DNA from: Subtercola boreus
GTDB lineage: Bacteria > Actinomycetota > Actinomycetes > Actinomycetales > Microbacteriaceae
Assembly: GCF_003399645.1 (NCBI RefSeq)
Contig: NZ_NBXD01000018.1
Span: forward strand, 54,455 to 118,454
Direction: 5' to 3'
DNA length: 64,000 nucleotides
Part shown: one piece after another, positions 50,218 to 59,129 of the stretch
Layout of the letters: each line of letters opens with the position of its first letter
How positions within the stretch are numbered: position 1 is the first letter of the stretch
Translations under genes and position numbers: made by a program
The notes under the pieces: model-generated
Told to the model about the DNA's origin: nothing
Seen by the model: only the letters and a program-made list of their open reading frames with translations
Database searches by the model: none

Positions 50218-51296
50218 GCGAGGAGCGCGAGGCACTCCATCCACTGGCGGGGTTCGTCAACCCGGGGATCCGGGCGCGCGGTGCGCGCGCGGAGTACCGC
50301 GAGCTCGACCGGCGCGCCATCCTGTACGCGGTTCGGCGCACCTACCACGGCTTCTTTCTGCACCGCGGTATTGATTCGGGGGCGGCGCTGACGTTCTTCT
50401 CGGCGCTCGCCATCTTTCCGTCGGTGCTGGCCGTCGTGTCGATCGTCTCGCTGCTCGACCCCGACGGCGACGTGGTCAAGGTCATCCTCGATGTGATCGA
50501 CGCGTTCGTTCCGAAGTCGACAGTCGACACCACCCGTCTCGCACTCGAGCAGTTCACGAACACGCCGAACCCGGTGATCACGCTCACCGCAGGGCTGGCG
50601 CTGACGATCTGGACGGTGGCGAGTTACGCTACAGCGTTCGGACGCATGGTGAACACCGTCTACGAGATTCAGGAGGGCCGCCGGTTCTTCAAGCTGCGTG
50701 CGCTGATGCTGGTCGAGGCCGTCGCACTGATCGTGCTGTTGTTCGTCATCTCCATCACCGTGATCGTCACGCCCGACGTGGCCCGGGCGATCGCGGCCGC
50801 GCTGGCCTGGCCACCGCTCGCGGCTGAGGTGTGGAATGTGCTGAAGTGGCCGGTTCTGGTCGTGCTGGCGATCTTCACGGTGGTCGTGCTCTACTACGGC
50901 ACCCCGAACATCACCCGGCCGCGCATCCGCTGGCTCTCACTCGGGGCGACCTTCTCCATCGCGGCCTGGGCGCTGACCACCGCCGCCTACTCCATCTACG
51001 TGTCGAGCTTCACCTCGTTCGACCGGTTCTACGGCCTGCTGGGAGGCGCGATCATCACGCTTATCTGGCTCTTCCTCAGCAATCTCGTACTGGTGATCGG
51101 TGTCGAGGTCGACGCCGAACTCACCCGGGCGCGCCAGCTACTGAGGGGGGTGGAGGCCGAGGAGAGCATCCCGGTGCAGATGCGCGACAATCAGCGCAAC
51201 ATCATCCTGGCCCGACGACTCCACCGAGACGTCACCGAAGGCCGCGAGATCAGGGCACGAGCCCGGCAACTCGCAGACCCCGAGTACGACATCTAG
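50214..51296 (+). CDS. YihY/BrkB family membrane protein
   Basis: 360 residues with six hydrophobic helices. Family blocks: DSGAALTFFSALAIFPSVLA, WTVASYATAFGRMVNTVYE, YYGTPNITRPRIRWLSLGA, and SFTSFDRFYGLLGGAIITLI. Members were once annotated as ribonuclease BN; actual role unclear, perhaps lipid or solute transport. GTG 50214 overlaps the DUF6328 stop (GTGA). The C-terminal ~60 residues are cytoplasmic and charged. Ends convergently with aspA, 4-base overlap. Confidence 0.9.
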   Translation: MSEEREALHPLAGFVNPGIRARGARAEYRELDRRAILYAVRRTYHGFFLHRGIDSGAALTFFSALAIFPSVLAVVSIVSLLDPDGDVVKVILDVIDAFVPKSTVDTTRLALEQFTNTPNPVITLTAGLALTIWTVASYATAFGRMVNTVYEIQEGRRFFKLRALMLVEAVALIVLLFVISITVIVTPDVARAIAAALAWPPLAAEVWNVLKWPVLVVLAIFTVVVLYYGTPNITRPRIRWLSLGATFSIAAWALTTAAYSIYVSSFTSFDRFYGLLGGAIITLIWLFLSNLVLVIGVEVDAELTRARQLLRGVEAEESIPVQMRDNQRNIILARRLHRDVTEGREIRARARQLADPEYDI

Positions 51297-52795
51297 TCGA
51301 GATCGCCCTCACCCGGGTTCAGCACGGCCTGGGCGTCGGCACTGATGACCGGGATGGCGCTCGTGATGGTCTCGAGACCGGAGAGCCGGGCCGGTGAGAG
51401 CAGCTTGGTCACGCGCTCGCGCGTCATGAGGTCGGCCTCCACGACGAGGTCGGAGATGTTGCGGCCGGTCAGCAGTGCCGTCTTGGCGAGCGCCGAGGAG
51501 GCGGAGTAGCCGATGTAGGGCGTCAGGGCCGTCACGACACCGACCGAGGTCGAGACCAGCCGGTCGAGGCGCTCGACGTTCGCGGTGATGCCGTCGACGC
51601 AGTTCACCCGCAGGGTGTAGCAGCCCTGCGTGAGCCAGGCGAGGCTCTGCAGCAGCGAATGCGCGATGACCGGCTCGAAGGCGTTGAGCTGCAGCTGGCC
51701 TGCCTCGGCCGCCATGGTGACGGTCACATCGGCACCCGCGATCGAGAAGGCGATCTGGTTGACGACCTCCGGGATGACCGGATTGACCTTGCCCGGCATG
51801 ATGCTCGACCCCGCCTGCCGTGCGGGCAGGTTGATCTCGCCGAACCCGGCCTGCGGCCCGCTGGAGAGCAGCCGGAGGTCGTTGCAGATCTTCGACAGCT
51901 TGATGGCCGAGCGCTTCAGGATGCCCGACAGCTGCATGAACACGCCGGCGTCGCTCGTGGCCTCGATCAGGTCGGGCGCGGTGACATACGCGAACCCGGT
52001 GAGTTCGCGCAGGTGCTGGCGCACGGAGTCGGCATACCGCGGATCGGCCGTGATGCCCGTGCCGATGGCCGTGGCGCCGAGGTTGATCTCCCAGAGCAGG
52101 GGAACCGTCTCGGCGAGGCGTGCATTGTCTTCACCGAGCGTCGTGGCGAAGCCGTGGAACTCCTGGCCGAGGGTCATGGGCACGGCATCCTGCAGTTGGG
52201 TGCGCCCGATCTTCAGCACGTCGTTGAATTCGACACCCTTCTCCCCGAAGCTGCCGCGCAGCAGGTCGTGCTCGACGAGAAGGTCGTTGAGCCCGAAGCA
52301 CAGTGCGAGCTTCACGGCGGTGGGGTACACGTCGTTCGTGCTCTGGCTGCGGTTCACGTCGTCGAGCGGGTGCATCAGGTCGTAGCGCCCCTTCGCTTCG
52401 CCCATCAGCTCGAGGGCCACGTTCGCGAGCACCTCGTTGGCGTTCATGTTCGTGGAGGTTCCCGCGCCGCCCTGGATGACGCCGACCACGAACTGGTCGT
52501 GGAACGCTCCGTTGCGCACGAGCTGGCACGCTTCGTCGATGGAGCGCGCCTTCTCGGCGTCGAGCACGCCGATCTCGGCGTTGGCCCGGGCCGCAGCCTG
52601 CTTCACGATGACCAGAGAGTCGACCAGGTCGGAGTACACCGAGATGGGCCGGCGGCTGATGGGGAAGTTCTCGAGCGCCCGGGCGGTGTGGATGCCCCAG
52701 TAGGCGTCGACGGGAATCTCGACCGCTCCCAGCGAGTCCGTCTCGGTGCGGGTGGCGGGGGTGGGCGTCGTTTCTGGTGTACTGATGTCTGGCAC
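51293..52795 (-). CDS. aspA: aspartate ammonia-lyase
   Basis: 500-residue member of the fumarase/aspartase superfamily: L-aspartate to fumarate plus ammonia. Landmarks: VDAYWGIHTARALENFPIS (substrate-binding Thr/His region, more aspartase- than fumarase-like), GGAGTSTNMNANEVLANVAL, the catalytic-loop signature AGSSIMPGKVNPVIPEVVNQ. The first 25 residues are a Thr/Pro-rich extension. Start GTG 52795 with TAGTGT 7 bases upstream. Confidence 0.93.
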   Translation of the reverse strand: MPDISTPETTPTPATRTETDSLGAVEIPVDAYWGIHTARALENFPISRRPISVYSDLVDSLVIVKQAAARANAEIGVLDAEKARSIDEACQLVRNGAFHDQFVVGVIQGGAGTSTNMNANEVLANVALELMGEAKGRYDLMHPLDDVNRSQSTNDVYPTAVKLALCFGLNDLLVEHDLLRGSFGEKGVEFNDVLKIGRTQLQDAVPMTLGQEFHGFATTLGEDNARLAETVPLLWEINLGATAIGTGITADPRYADSVRQHLRELTGFAYVTAPDLIEATSDAGVFMQLSGILKRSAIKLSKICNDLRLLSSGPQAGFGEINLPARQAGSSIMPGKVNPVIPEVVNQIAFSIAGADVTVTMAAEAGQLQLNAFEPVIAHSLLQSLAWLTQGCYTLRVNCVDGITANVERLDRLVSTSVGVVTALTPYIGYSASSALAKTALLTGRNISDLVVEADLMTRERVTKLLSPARLSGLETITSAIPVISADAQAVLNPGEGDLD

Positions 52796-52802
52796 CCCGA
52801 AG

Positions 52803-52808
52803 ACACTA
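52803..52808 (-). promoter_or_regulatory. -10 hexamer TAGTGT of aspA (leaderless type)
   Basis: Minus-strand TAGTGT, 7 bases before the GTG at 52795. It overlaps the space just before the end of the upstream aldehyde dehydrogenase gene, so aspA may also be read from there. Confidence 0.45.
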
Positions 52809-52815
52809 CTCGAAG

Positions 52816-54213
52816 CTAGGTCAACCTTCTGAGGAATCCACGGATGAACGCATCTTTCTTCCGTGTGAACGGCGGATACACGAGGTTAAACGTGTCGGGC
52901 TTCATGATCTTGCTCAGCACGGCCTTGTCGTGGCTGAACACCGCAACGCTCCGCTCGCCGTGGTACGACCCCGTTCCGCTCTGGCCGACCCCGCCGAAGG
53001 GCAGGTCGGCGACGAGCAGGTGGGCCGCGGGAACGTTGAACGAGACCGCTCCCGAGGAGGTGCGCGTGAGCAGTGCCCGGCGGGCCTTCGCAGAGCTGGT
53101 GAAGGCGTACAGGGCGAGCGGCTTGTCTCCGGCGTTGATGAATCCGATCGCGTCGGCCAGGGATTCCACCGTGACGATCGGCAGCAGCGGCCCGAAGATC
53201 TCCTCGGCCATCACCGCGGAATCACGGCTCACGCTGGAGAGCACGGTCGGGGCGATGTAGCGCGTTCGGGCATTCGTCTGGCCCCCGGTCACCACCGTCT
53301 CGCCATCGAGCAGGCCGGTGAGCCGCTCGAACTGTGCATCGTTGACGATGCGGCCGTAACTGTCGCTCAGCTCGGGGTCGGTGCCGTAGAACTCCTCGAT
53401 CACCTTCACGAGAAGCGGCTCGAGCCGGCGGGCGAGGGCAGGGGTCGTCAGAACGTAGTCGGGTGCCACGCAGGTCTGCCCCGCGTTCATGAACTTGCCC
53501 CAGGCGAGGCGGTGGGCGACCACATCGAGATCCACCGTGTCGTCGATGTAGGCCGGTGATTTGCCGCCGAGCTCGAGGGTCACCGGGGTGAGGTGCTTCG
53601 CGGCGGCCTCGAGCACGATGCGACCCACCCGGCCGTTACCGGTGTAGAAGATGTGGTCGAAACGCTGGGCGAGCAGCTCTGTCGTCTCGGGCACGCCGCC
53701 CTCGACCACCGTGATGGCCCGGTTGTCGAGGTACCGCGGAAAGAGCCGGGCGAAGACGGCCGACGTCGCCGGGGCGAGCTCACTCGGCTTCGCCACCACC
53801 GCGTTGCCCGCGGCGATCGCCCCGATGATCGGAACGAGCAGCAGCTGCACCGGGTAGTTCCACGGGGCGATCACCAGCACCACGCCGAGCGGCTCCTTCA
53901 CCACGGACGCGGTCGCGGGAGCGATCAGCAGCGGTGTGCGCACGCGCTTCGGGCGGAGCCAGCGCCGCAGGTGCGAGATCGTGTAGTCGAGTTCGGCGAT
54001 CACGAACCCGATCTCGGTGAGCTGGGCCTCTGCCGGGTTCTTACGAAGGTCGGCCACAAGGGCCGCCTCGATCTCTGCGGTGCGCTCGATGAGCAGCGCC
54101 CGCAGTGCCTTCAGGGCCCTGATGCGCCAGGCGTACGGCTTCGTGACCCCGGCGTCGAACGACGCCCTCAGGGTGCTGACGATCTCGGGAAGGGATGAAG
54201 CACCGGTGCTCAT
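52816..54213 (-). CDS. aldehyde dehydrogenase (ALDH3-like)
   Basis: 465-residue NAD(P)-dependent aldehyde dehydrogenase. VIAPWNYPVQLLLVPII (cofactor site), ELGGKSPAYID with general base Glu214, and GQTCVAPDYVL with nucleophile Cys248. The short N-terminus and the hydrophobic/basic end (FTRKKDAFIRGFLRRL) are like fatty-aldehyde or coniferyl-aldehyde dehydrogenases of the ALDH3 group. Oxidises an aldehyde to the acid. TACGAT 6 bases before the ATG. Confidence 0.92.
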   Translation of the reverse strand: MSTGASSLPEIVSTLRASFDAGVTKPYAWRIRALKALRALLIERTAEIEAALVADLRKNPAEAQLTEIGFVIAELDYTISHLRRWLRPKRVRTPLLIAPATASVVKEPLGVVLVIAPWNYPVQLLLVPIIGAIAAGNAVVAKPSELAPATSAVFARLFPRYLDNRAITVVEGGVPETTELLAQRFDHIFYTGNGRVGRIVLEAAAKHLTPVTLELGGKSPAYIDDTVDLDVVAHRLAWGKFMNAGQTCVAPDYVLTTPALARRLEPLLVKVIEEFYGTDPELSDSYGRIVNDAQFERLTGLLDGETVVTGGQTNARTRYIAPTVLSSVSRDSAVMAEEIFGPLLPIVTVESLADAIGFINAGDKPLALYAFTSSAKARRALLTRTSSGAVSFNVPAAHLLVADLPFGGVGQSGTGSYHGERSVAVFSHDKAVLSKIMKPDTFNLVYPPFTRKKDAFIRGFLRRLT

Positions 54214-54219
54214 ACCGTC

Positions 54220-54225
54220 ATCGTA
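54220..54225 (-). promoter_or_regulatory. -10 hexamer TACGAT (leaderless type)
   Basis: Minus-strand TACGAT, 6 bases before the ATG at 54213. Confidence 0.45.
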
Positions 54226-54270
54226 GCCTCGCGGCCGGGCCGGCAGGCGGATCCGCCGCCGAACGGAGCC

Positions 54271-55638
54271 TCAGCCGCCGTAGCGCGGTTCGAACCTGAA
54301 GTGCCGGCCGATGCGCTCTGCCGGGGAGTACACAGGCCAGTCCCCCGCGGGTATCCCCCTGCGGGCAAAGGAGAGCCACTGCTGCCGCACCGGGATGCTC
54401 AACGCCTCGAGATCGTCCCACAGCACCCCGCCGAGCATCGGCGACCCCCGCCAGAACTCCTCGTCGGCCCAGAAGAACGGCAGCTCGATGCAGTGGCACG
54501 CCCCCCAGGGGGTGCCCTTCGGCCGCCAGTCGAAACGGTACGTGTAGACCCTGGCACCGCTCTCACTGAGCAGCCGGGCAAGCGCCAGGGCCGGCGCCCC
54601 GAAGACCCGGCGGGTGAGCTCCGCCGAGATCGGCTCGGTGACCGGCCTCAGCACAGCGGATGCCCGTGCTCTCCGCAATGCGGGAACGGCATCCAGAAAC
54701 GGAGAGAAGTCGTCGCGCGCGTACCCGATGAGCACCTCGAGACCCGCCGCGCGGCGCTTCAGCCGGTCGGTGCGCTCGGCAGCCGGAGCGATCGGCCAGA
54801 CCCCGGGCGTCGGCGCATACGGCATGCCCACGGTCAGTCGGTCGCCCGTGAGGCCCACGCTCGCTGCAACCTGTGCTGCGAGCAGCTGTTCGATGCTGGC
54901 CTCGCGCGGGTCGATCTCGCCGAGGGACGCGAGGACATTCGCCCCGAGTTGCGCCGCGATCGCCTCTCTGCCCTTGTTCAGGCCGAGCGGCGGGCTCTGC
55001 AGGATGACGCGGGAGAAGAGCTCGTCGGCCTCGGGTACGGCGAGGAGCTCGACGATGGAGTCGGCGCCCGCGGACTGCCCGAACAGGGTCACCTGTTCGG
55101 GGTCGCCCCCGAAGGCTGCGATGTTGTCGTGCACCCACTGGAGTGCAGCGAGCTGGTCGCGCACCCCGAGGTTCGCCTCGGCCACACCCTCGAGAGGCAC
55201 GTAGCCGAAGACGCCCAATCGATAGTTGATGCCGACCACGATCGCGCTGCCCTCCGAGACGAGCCGGGACGGTTCGTAGATCAGCCCGCCGCCCGAGCCG
55301 TTCACGTACGCGCCGCCGTGGATCCAGACCATGACCGGCAGCGGGTCGCCCGAGCGTTCGGCCGGTGCAGCGATGTTCAGGAACAGGCAGTCCTCGCCCA
55401 TCGGCAGCGCGGGTTTGGGCAGGGCGAGCAGCGCGAGTCCGAACGGCGGTTGAGGGCACATGGGGCCCTCAGCCAGGGCATCGCGCACGCCCTCCCACGG
55501 CGCTTCGGGTTCGGGGTTCGCGAAACGTGCGGCGCGGGCGTACCGTACCCCGCGGAAGCGCGCCTGATCGCCCTCGACCGAGCCCCGCAGCATCCCGCTC
55601 GCGGTCTGCACCTCGACGTGCCGGGGCGATGCCACCAT
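54271..55638 (-). CDS. type-B carboxylesterase
   Basis: 455-residue alpha/beta hydrolase of the carboxylesterase/cholinesterase class. Oxyanion-hole HGGAYVNGSGGG, nucleophile Ser189 in LFGQSAGADS (class pattern GESAG changed to GQSAG), and a C-terminal HCIELPFFW block with the catalytic His. EDCLFLNI is the family's second signature. Cytoplasmic, no signal peptide; hydrolyses carboxylic esters. Its ATG overlaps the stop of the NmrA-like gene by one base. Confidence 0.92.
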   Translation of the reverse strand: MVASPRHVEVQTASGMLRGSVEGDQARFRGVRYARAARFANPEPEAPWEGVRDALAEGPMCPQPPFGLALLALPKPALPMGEDCLFLNIAAPAERSGDPLPVMVWIHGGAYVNGSGGGLIYEPSRLVSEGSAIVVGINYRLGVFGYVPLEGVAEANLGVRDQLAALQWVHDNIAAFGGDPEQVTLFGQSAGADSIVELLAVPEADELFSRVILQSPPLGLNKGREAIAAQLGANVLASLGEIDPREASIEQLLAAQVAASVGLTGDRLTVGMPYAPTPGVWPIAPAAERTDRLKRRAAGLEVLIGYARDDFSPFLDAVPALRRARASAVLRPVTEPISAELTRRVFGAPALALARLLSESGARVYTYRFDWRPKGTPWGACHCIELPFFWADEEFWRGSPMLGGVLWDDLEALSIPVRQQWLSFARRGIPAGDWPVYSPAERIGRHFRFEPRYGG

Positions 55639-56495
55639 CAGCGCCCCGCCAGGACGTCTTCGAGGGTGCGGGGGGCGCGGCCGGTGAGCCGTTCGACGTC
55701 TTCGGTCACGCGTTCGAGTTCGCCGTCGCGCACGCCCGTGTAGGTGCTGACCCAGGCGTCGACCATGAAGGCCGGGGCGCCGTAGTGGGCACGTGAGGCG
55801 TAAGCCTCGTCGACCGTCTCGTTCACGAAGGTGAGCGGCCGGCCCGTCGCGGCAGAGGCGCGGCGGGCGACGTCGGTGAAGGTGAGCGTCTCGGCGCCCG
55901 TGATCTCGTAGACCGCGCCGCGGTGCTCCCCGGGTTCGAGCAGCACGAGGGCGGCGACGTCGGCCACATCGTCCCGGGCCACTGCGGCCATGCGTCCGTC
56001 TCCCGCGGGCCCGCGGATGACGCCGTTCTCGTCGGCCCAGTGCGGCAGGAGGTCGAGGTAGAAGTTGTCCCTGAGGAACGTGTAGTCGACACCGCTGGCC
56101 CGGATGGCCCGCTCGGTCTCGCCGTGGTCGCGGGCGAGGGTGAAGGCGGCGTCTGGCCCGGCGCCCACGAAGGAGGTGTAGACGATGTGCCCGACACCGG
56201 CTTCGACGGCGGACTGCACGAACTGCACGTGCTCGGCGACACGATCATCTGACTCCGCGGCCGAGACCATGAAGAGCACGTCCACACCCTCCAGCGCGGC
56301 GCGAGCGTCGTGCGGATCGCGGTACTCGGTCACCGAGACGGTCACGTCGAGGGAGTCGAAGCTCGGCGCTCGTGTCGCGTCCCGCACGATCATCCGAAAC
56401 CCCCGGCCGCGTGCATCGAGGCGGCTGGCGACCCCGCCGCCGATGTGGCCGGTCGCGCCGGTCACGCCGATGGTGACGGTGGGCGAGTCGGTCAC
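55638..56495 (-). CDS. NmrA-like NAD(P)-dependent reductase
   Basis: 285-residue atypical short-chain dehydrogenase. Cofactor motif VTGATGHIGGGVASRL (G-x-x-G-x-x-G), then GVDVLFMVSAAE and HIVYTSFVGAGPDAAF; HGETERAIRASGVDYTFLR is typical of the NmrA/QOR2 group, which binds NADPH and either reduces quinones or senses redox state. GTG start with GAGGGGAG upstream. Middle of a coupled run of three genes (Gfo/Idh/MocA - NmrA-like - esterase). Confidence 0.9.
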   Translation of the reverse strand: MTDSPTVTIGVTGATGHIGGGVASRLDARGRGFRMIVRDATRAPSFDSLDVTVSVTEYRDPHDARAALEGVDVLFMVSAAESDDRVAEHVQFVQSAVEAGVGHIVYTSFVGAGPDAAFTLARDHGETERAIRASGVDYTFLRDNFYLDLLPHWADENGVIRGPAGDGRMAAVARDDVADVAALVLLEPGEHRGAVYEITGAETLTFTDVARRASAATGRPLTFVNETVDEAYASRAHYGAPAFMVDAWVSTYTGVRDGELERVTEDVERLTGRAPRTLEDVLAGR

Positions 56496-57550
56496 AGGCG
56501 CACTCCCCTCTCGTGCAGCCGTTCGATCAGCCGCAGCACCTCGACCGCATCGGCGGGGTCGACCGGAAGTGCCGAACCCGTCGCGATCGCCTGGCCCAGC
56601 AGGCGGTAGAACGAGGCGTAGTCACCCCGCTCCGGAGCGACCGTGTCGAGCGAACCCTCGGCCCCGTCGATTCCCAGAACGCCCCACGCCGACGCAGGCT
56701 CGACACCGTACCCCTCGTCGGTGGGCAGTGCGCCGGCCTTCAGGGCCGCCTCCTGCCCGTCGAGCCCCCACTTCGTGTAGGCCGTCGAGGGGGTGAGAAC
56801 GCGGAACCGCGGTCGCTTCTGCGCCGCCAGCGAGTTCATGGTGAGGTGACTGGTCACGCCCGAGGCATGGTGCAGCGATACGAATGCGTCGTCGACCGCC
56901 GCAGACGACGGATGCCGCGTCGCCAGTTCGGCGGAGAACGTCGCCACCGGCCCGAACAGCTGTAGTGCCTGATCGATGAGGTGGGTGCCCAGATCGAACA
57001 GGATGCCGCCGCCCTCAGCCTCCGTGGCCTCGGCTTTCCAGGCTCGGGCGCCCCCGGGCTTGAACCATTCGAAGGCCGATTCGAACCGGAAGGCGCCGGC
57101 CAGCGCACCGGTGTCGAGCAATCCCTTCAGGGTGAGGAAGTCGGCGTCCCACCGGCGGTTCTGGAACACGGTGAGCGGCACGCCCGCCGACGTCGCCAGA
57201 GAGACCAGCTCCTCACCCTCGGCGCTGGTCGCGGCGAACGGCTTGTCGACAACGACGCCGAGCCCGGCCCCGATCGCCCGCCGGGCGAGCGGATGGTGTG
57301 TGGCCGGCGGCGTGCCGATCACCACGAGGTCGAGCTCACCGGCCGCGTCGAAGAGCTCGTCGGCATCGGCGACCACGCGGGCGCCCGGATGCAGCCGCCG
57401 AGCCTCGGCCTGGCGCCCGGGGTCCGCGGTCACGATGATCGAGAGGACGAATTGCGGATCGGCGGCGAGGAAGGGAGCGTGGAAGACCCGCCCCGAGAGG
57501 CCGAAGCCCAGAAGTCCCGTACGGAGTGGAGCGTTCGCGGCATAGTTCAT
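56492..57550 (-). CDS. Gfo/Idh/MocA family oxidoreductase
   Basis: 352-residue NAD(P)-dependent sugar or cyclitol dehydrogenase. N-terminal Rossmann: RTGLLGFGLSGRVFHAPFL; VVDKPFAATSAEGEELV carries the E/D-K-P motif with the catalytic Lys. C-terminal substrate domain has DLGTHLIDQALQLFG with a catalytic His. Substrate probably a polyol or sugar. Promoter TAGTGT 6 bases upstream. Its stop overlaps the next gene's GTG. Confidence 0.92.
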   Translation of the reverse strand: MNYAANAPLRTGLLGFGLSGRVFHAPFLAADPQFVLSIIVTADPGRQAEARRLHPGARVVADADELFDAAGELDLVVIGTPPATHHPLARRAIGAGLGVVVDKPFAATSAEGEELVSLATSAGVPLTVFQNRRWDADFLTLKGLLDTGALAGAFRFESAFEWFKPGGARAWKAEATEAEGGGILFDLGTHLIDQALQLFGPVATFSAELATRHPSSAAVDDAFVSLHHASGVTSHLTMNSLAAQKRPRFRVLTPSTAYTKWGLDGQEAALKAGALPTDEGYGVEPASAWGVLGIDGAEGSLDTVAPERGDYASFYRLLGQAIATGSALPVDPADAVEVLRLIERLHERGVRL

Positions 57551-57556
57551 GTAGCA

Positions 57557-57562
57557 ACACTA
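57557..57562 (-). promoter_or_regulatory. -10 hexamer TAGTGT (leaderless type)
   Basis: Minus-strand TAGTGT, 6 bases before the ATG at 57550. Drives the three-gene oxidoreductase-esterase run. Confidence 0.5.
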
Positions 57563-57605
57563 ACGAGATGGGAATACCCAGCTGTCTCTCAGCGTTCTGC
57601 CCACA

Positions 57606-59102
57606 GTGATAGAGCCCGAAACCAGCCCTCCGGGCATCCTGAGCGCCCGCGAGAAACGCCGACTGACGAAGCCGCCCAGCGAACGGGCCATCATCGCGAC
57701 CCTCGCGTTCACCGGCCTCATCGCCGCTTTCATGCAGACCCTGGTGACGCCGATCGTTCCGCAGCTTCCGCAGCTGCTGAACACGACTCCCTCGAACGCC
57801 ACGTGGGTGCTCACCGCCACCCTGCTGGCTGCGGCGATCTCCACGCCGATCAGCGGGCGCCTCGGCGACATGTTCGGAAAGCGACGCATCGTGATCGCGC
57901 TGCTGGCGCTGCTGCTCGCCGGTTCCGTCGTCTCGGCCCTGTCGGACGACATCGTGCCGATGATTCTCGGTCGCGTGCTGCAGGGAACCGGTCTCGGCGT
58001 GATCGCCCTGGGTGTCAGCATCCTGCGCGACGTTCTGCACCCCAAGCGCCTCGGGGGCGCGGTCGCCCTCGTGAGCGCGACGCTCGGCATCGGCGGCGCC
58101 GTCGGCCTGCCGATCTCGGCACTCATCGCCCAGAACTTCGACTGGCACTTTCTCTTCTGGCTCTCCGGCCTGCTCGCTGTCGTCGCGCTGGTGCTCGTCT
58201 ACACGGTGGTGCCCGTGAGCACCCTCCGCAGCGGCGGCTCATTCGACTTCGTGGGAGCGGTGCTGTTCGGAATCGGGCTGGTGGGCATCCTGCTCGCCGT
58301 CTCCAAGGGCGGCGAATGGGGCTGGGGCAGCCCCGTGACCCTCGGGATGCTCGTGGGCGGCGCCCTCGTGCTGCTGCTGTGGGGCGTGTACGAACTCCGC
58401 GCCAGAAACCCCCTCGTCGACCTCCGCATCGCGGCCCGTCGGCCCGTGCTGCTCACCAACCTCGCGTCGATCACCGTCGGATTCGCGTTCTTCGCCAGTG
58501 CGGCCGTGCTTCCCCAGCTGCTCGAAGCACCGACCGACACCGGTGTGGGCCTCGGCCAGACCCTCCTCGTCTCGAGCCTCTGCCTCACCCCCAGCGGGCT
58601 CGTGATGTTCTTTCTCTCCCCCGTCGCCGCCCGGCTCAGCGCGGCCCGCGGCCCCCGCACCAGCCTCATCGTCGGCGGGCTCTTCATCGTGCTCGCCTAT
58701 GCGCTGGCGGTCGGCCTCATGACCGAGGTGTGGCACGCCGTGCTCATCGCCACCGTCACCGGCCTGGGTGTCGGCTTCGCCTACGCCGCCATGCCCACGC
58801 TGATCATGCGCGCGGTGCCGGCGAACGAGACCGCCGCCGCCAACGGGCTCAACTCGGTGATGCGCACGCTCGGGTCAACGGTCGCGGCCGCCGTGCTGGG
58901 CCTCATCCTGGCCTCGAACGCCGTGGTCGTCGACGGTCATGCGATTCCGACCGCGTCGTCGTTCCAGATCTGCTTCATCGTGGCGGCGAGCGTCGCCCTC
59001 ATCGGTGTCGTGCTCGCCCTGCTGATTCCCCGGCACGAGCCGCCGTACGTGACGTCGAGCATTCCGGTCGTGAAGCCCGACGTCGAAAAGGTCGCAGCCT
59101 GA
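57606..59102 (+). CDS. MFS transporter, DHA2-like drug exporter
   Basis: 498 residues, 14-helix pattern. Motif A between helices 2 and 3 reads GRLGDMFGKRRIVIALLALL and motif C-like ATLGIGGAVGLPISAL sits in helix 5, the antiporter signature of DHA2 proton/drug exporters. Neighbouring blocks QTLVTPIVPQLPQLL (helix 1) and NGLNSVMRTLGSTVAAAV are standard. GTG 57606 is the first good start; no clear ribosome site. Divergent from the Gfo/Idh/MocA gene. Its stop codon is part of the 15-bp duplication before the antiporter gene. Confidence 0.9.
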   Translation: MIEPETSPPGILSAREKRRLTKPPSERAIIATLAFTGLIAAFMQTLVTPIVPQLPQLLNTTPSNATWVLTATLLAAAISTPISGRLGDMFGKRRIVIALLALLLAGSVVSALSDDIVPMILGRVLQGTGLGVIALGVSILRDVLHPKRLGGAVALVSATLGIGGAVGLPISALIAQNFDWHFLFWLSGLLAVVALVLVYTVVPVSTLRSGGSFDFVGAVLFGIGLVGILLAVSKGGEWGWGSPVTLGMLVGGALVLLLWGVYELRARNPLVDLRIAARRPVLLTNLASITVGFAFFASAAVLPQLLEAPTDTGVGLGQTLLVSSLCLTPSGLVMFFLSPVAARLSAARGPRTSLIVGGLFIVLAYALAVGLMTEVWHAVLIATVTGLGVGFAYAAMPTLIMRAVPANETAAANGLNSVMRTLGSTVAAAVLGLILASNAVVVDGHAIPTASSFQICFIVAASVALIGVVLALLIPRHEPPYVTSSIPVVKPDVEKVAA

Positions 59103-59129
59103 CCCATGGAGATCTGACCCATGGAGATC
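59100..59129. repeat. 15-bp tandem duplication spanning stop and start codons
   Basis: TGACCCATGGAGATC at 59100-59114 and again at 59115-59129. Each copy holds the MFS stop TGA and the antiporter start ATG-GAG-ATC. The first ATG therefore makes a three-codon ORF (59106-59117, Met-Glu-Ile-stop) 3 bases before the true start. Confidence 0.9.
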
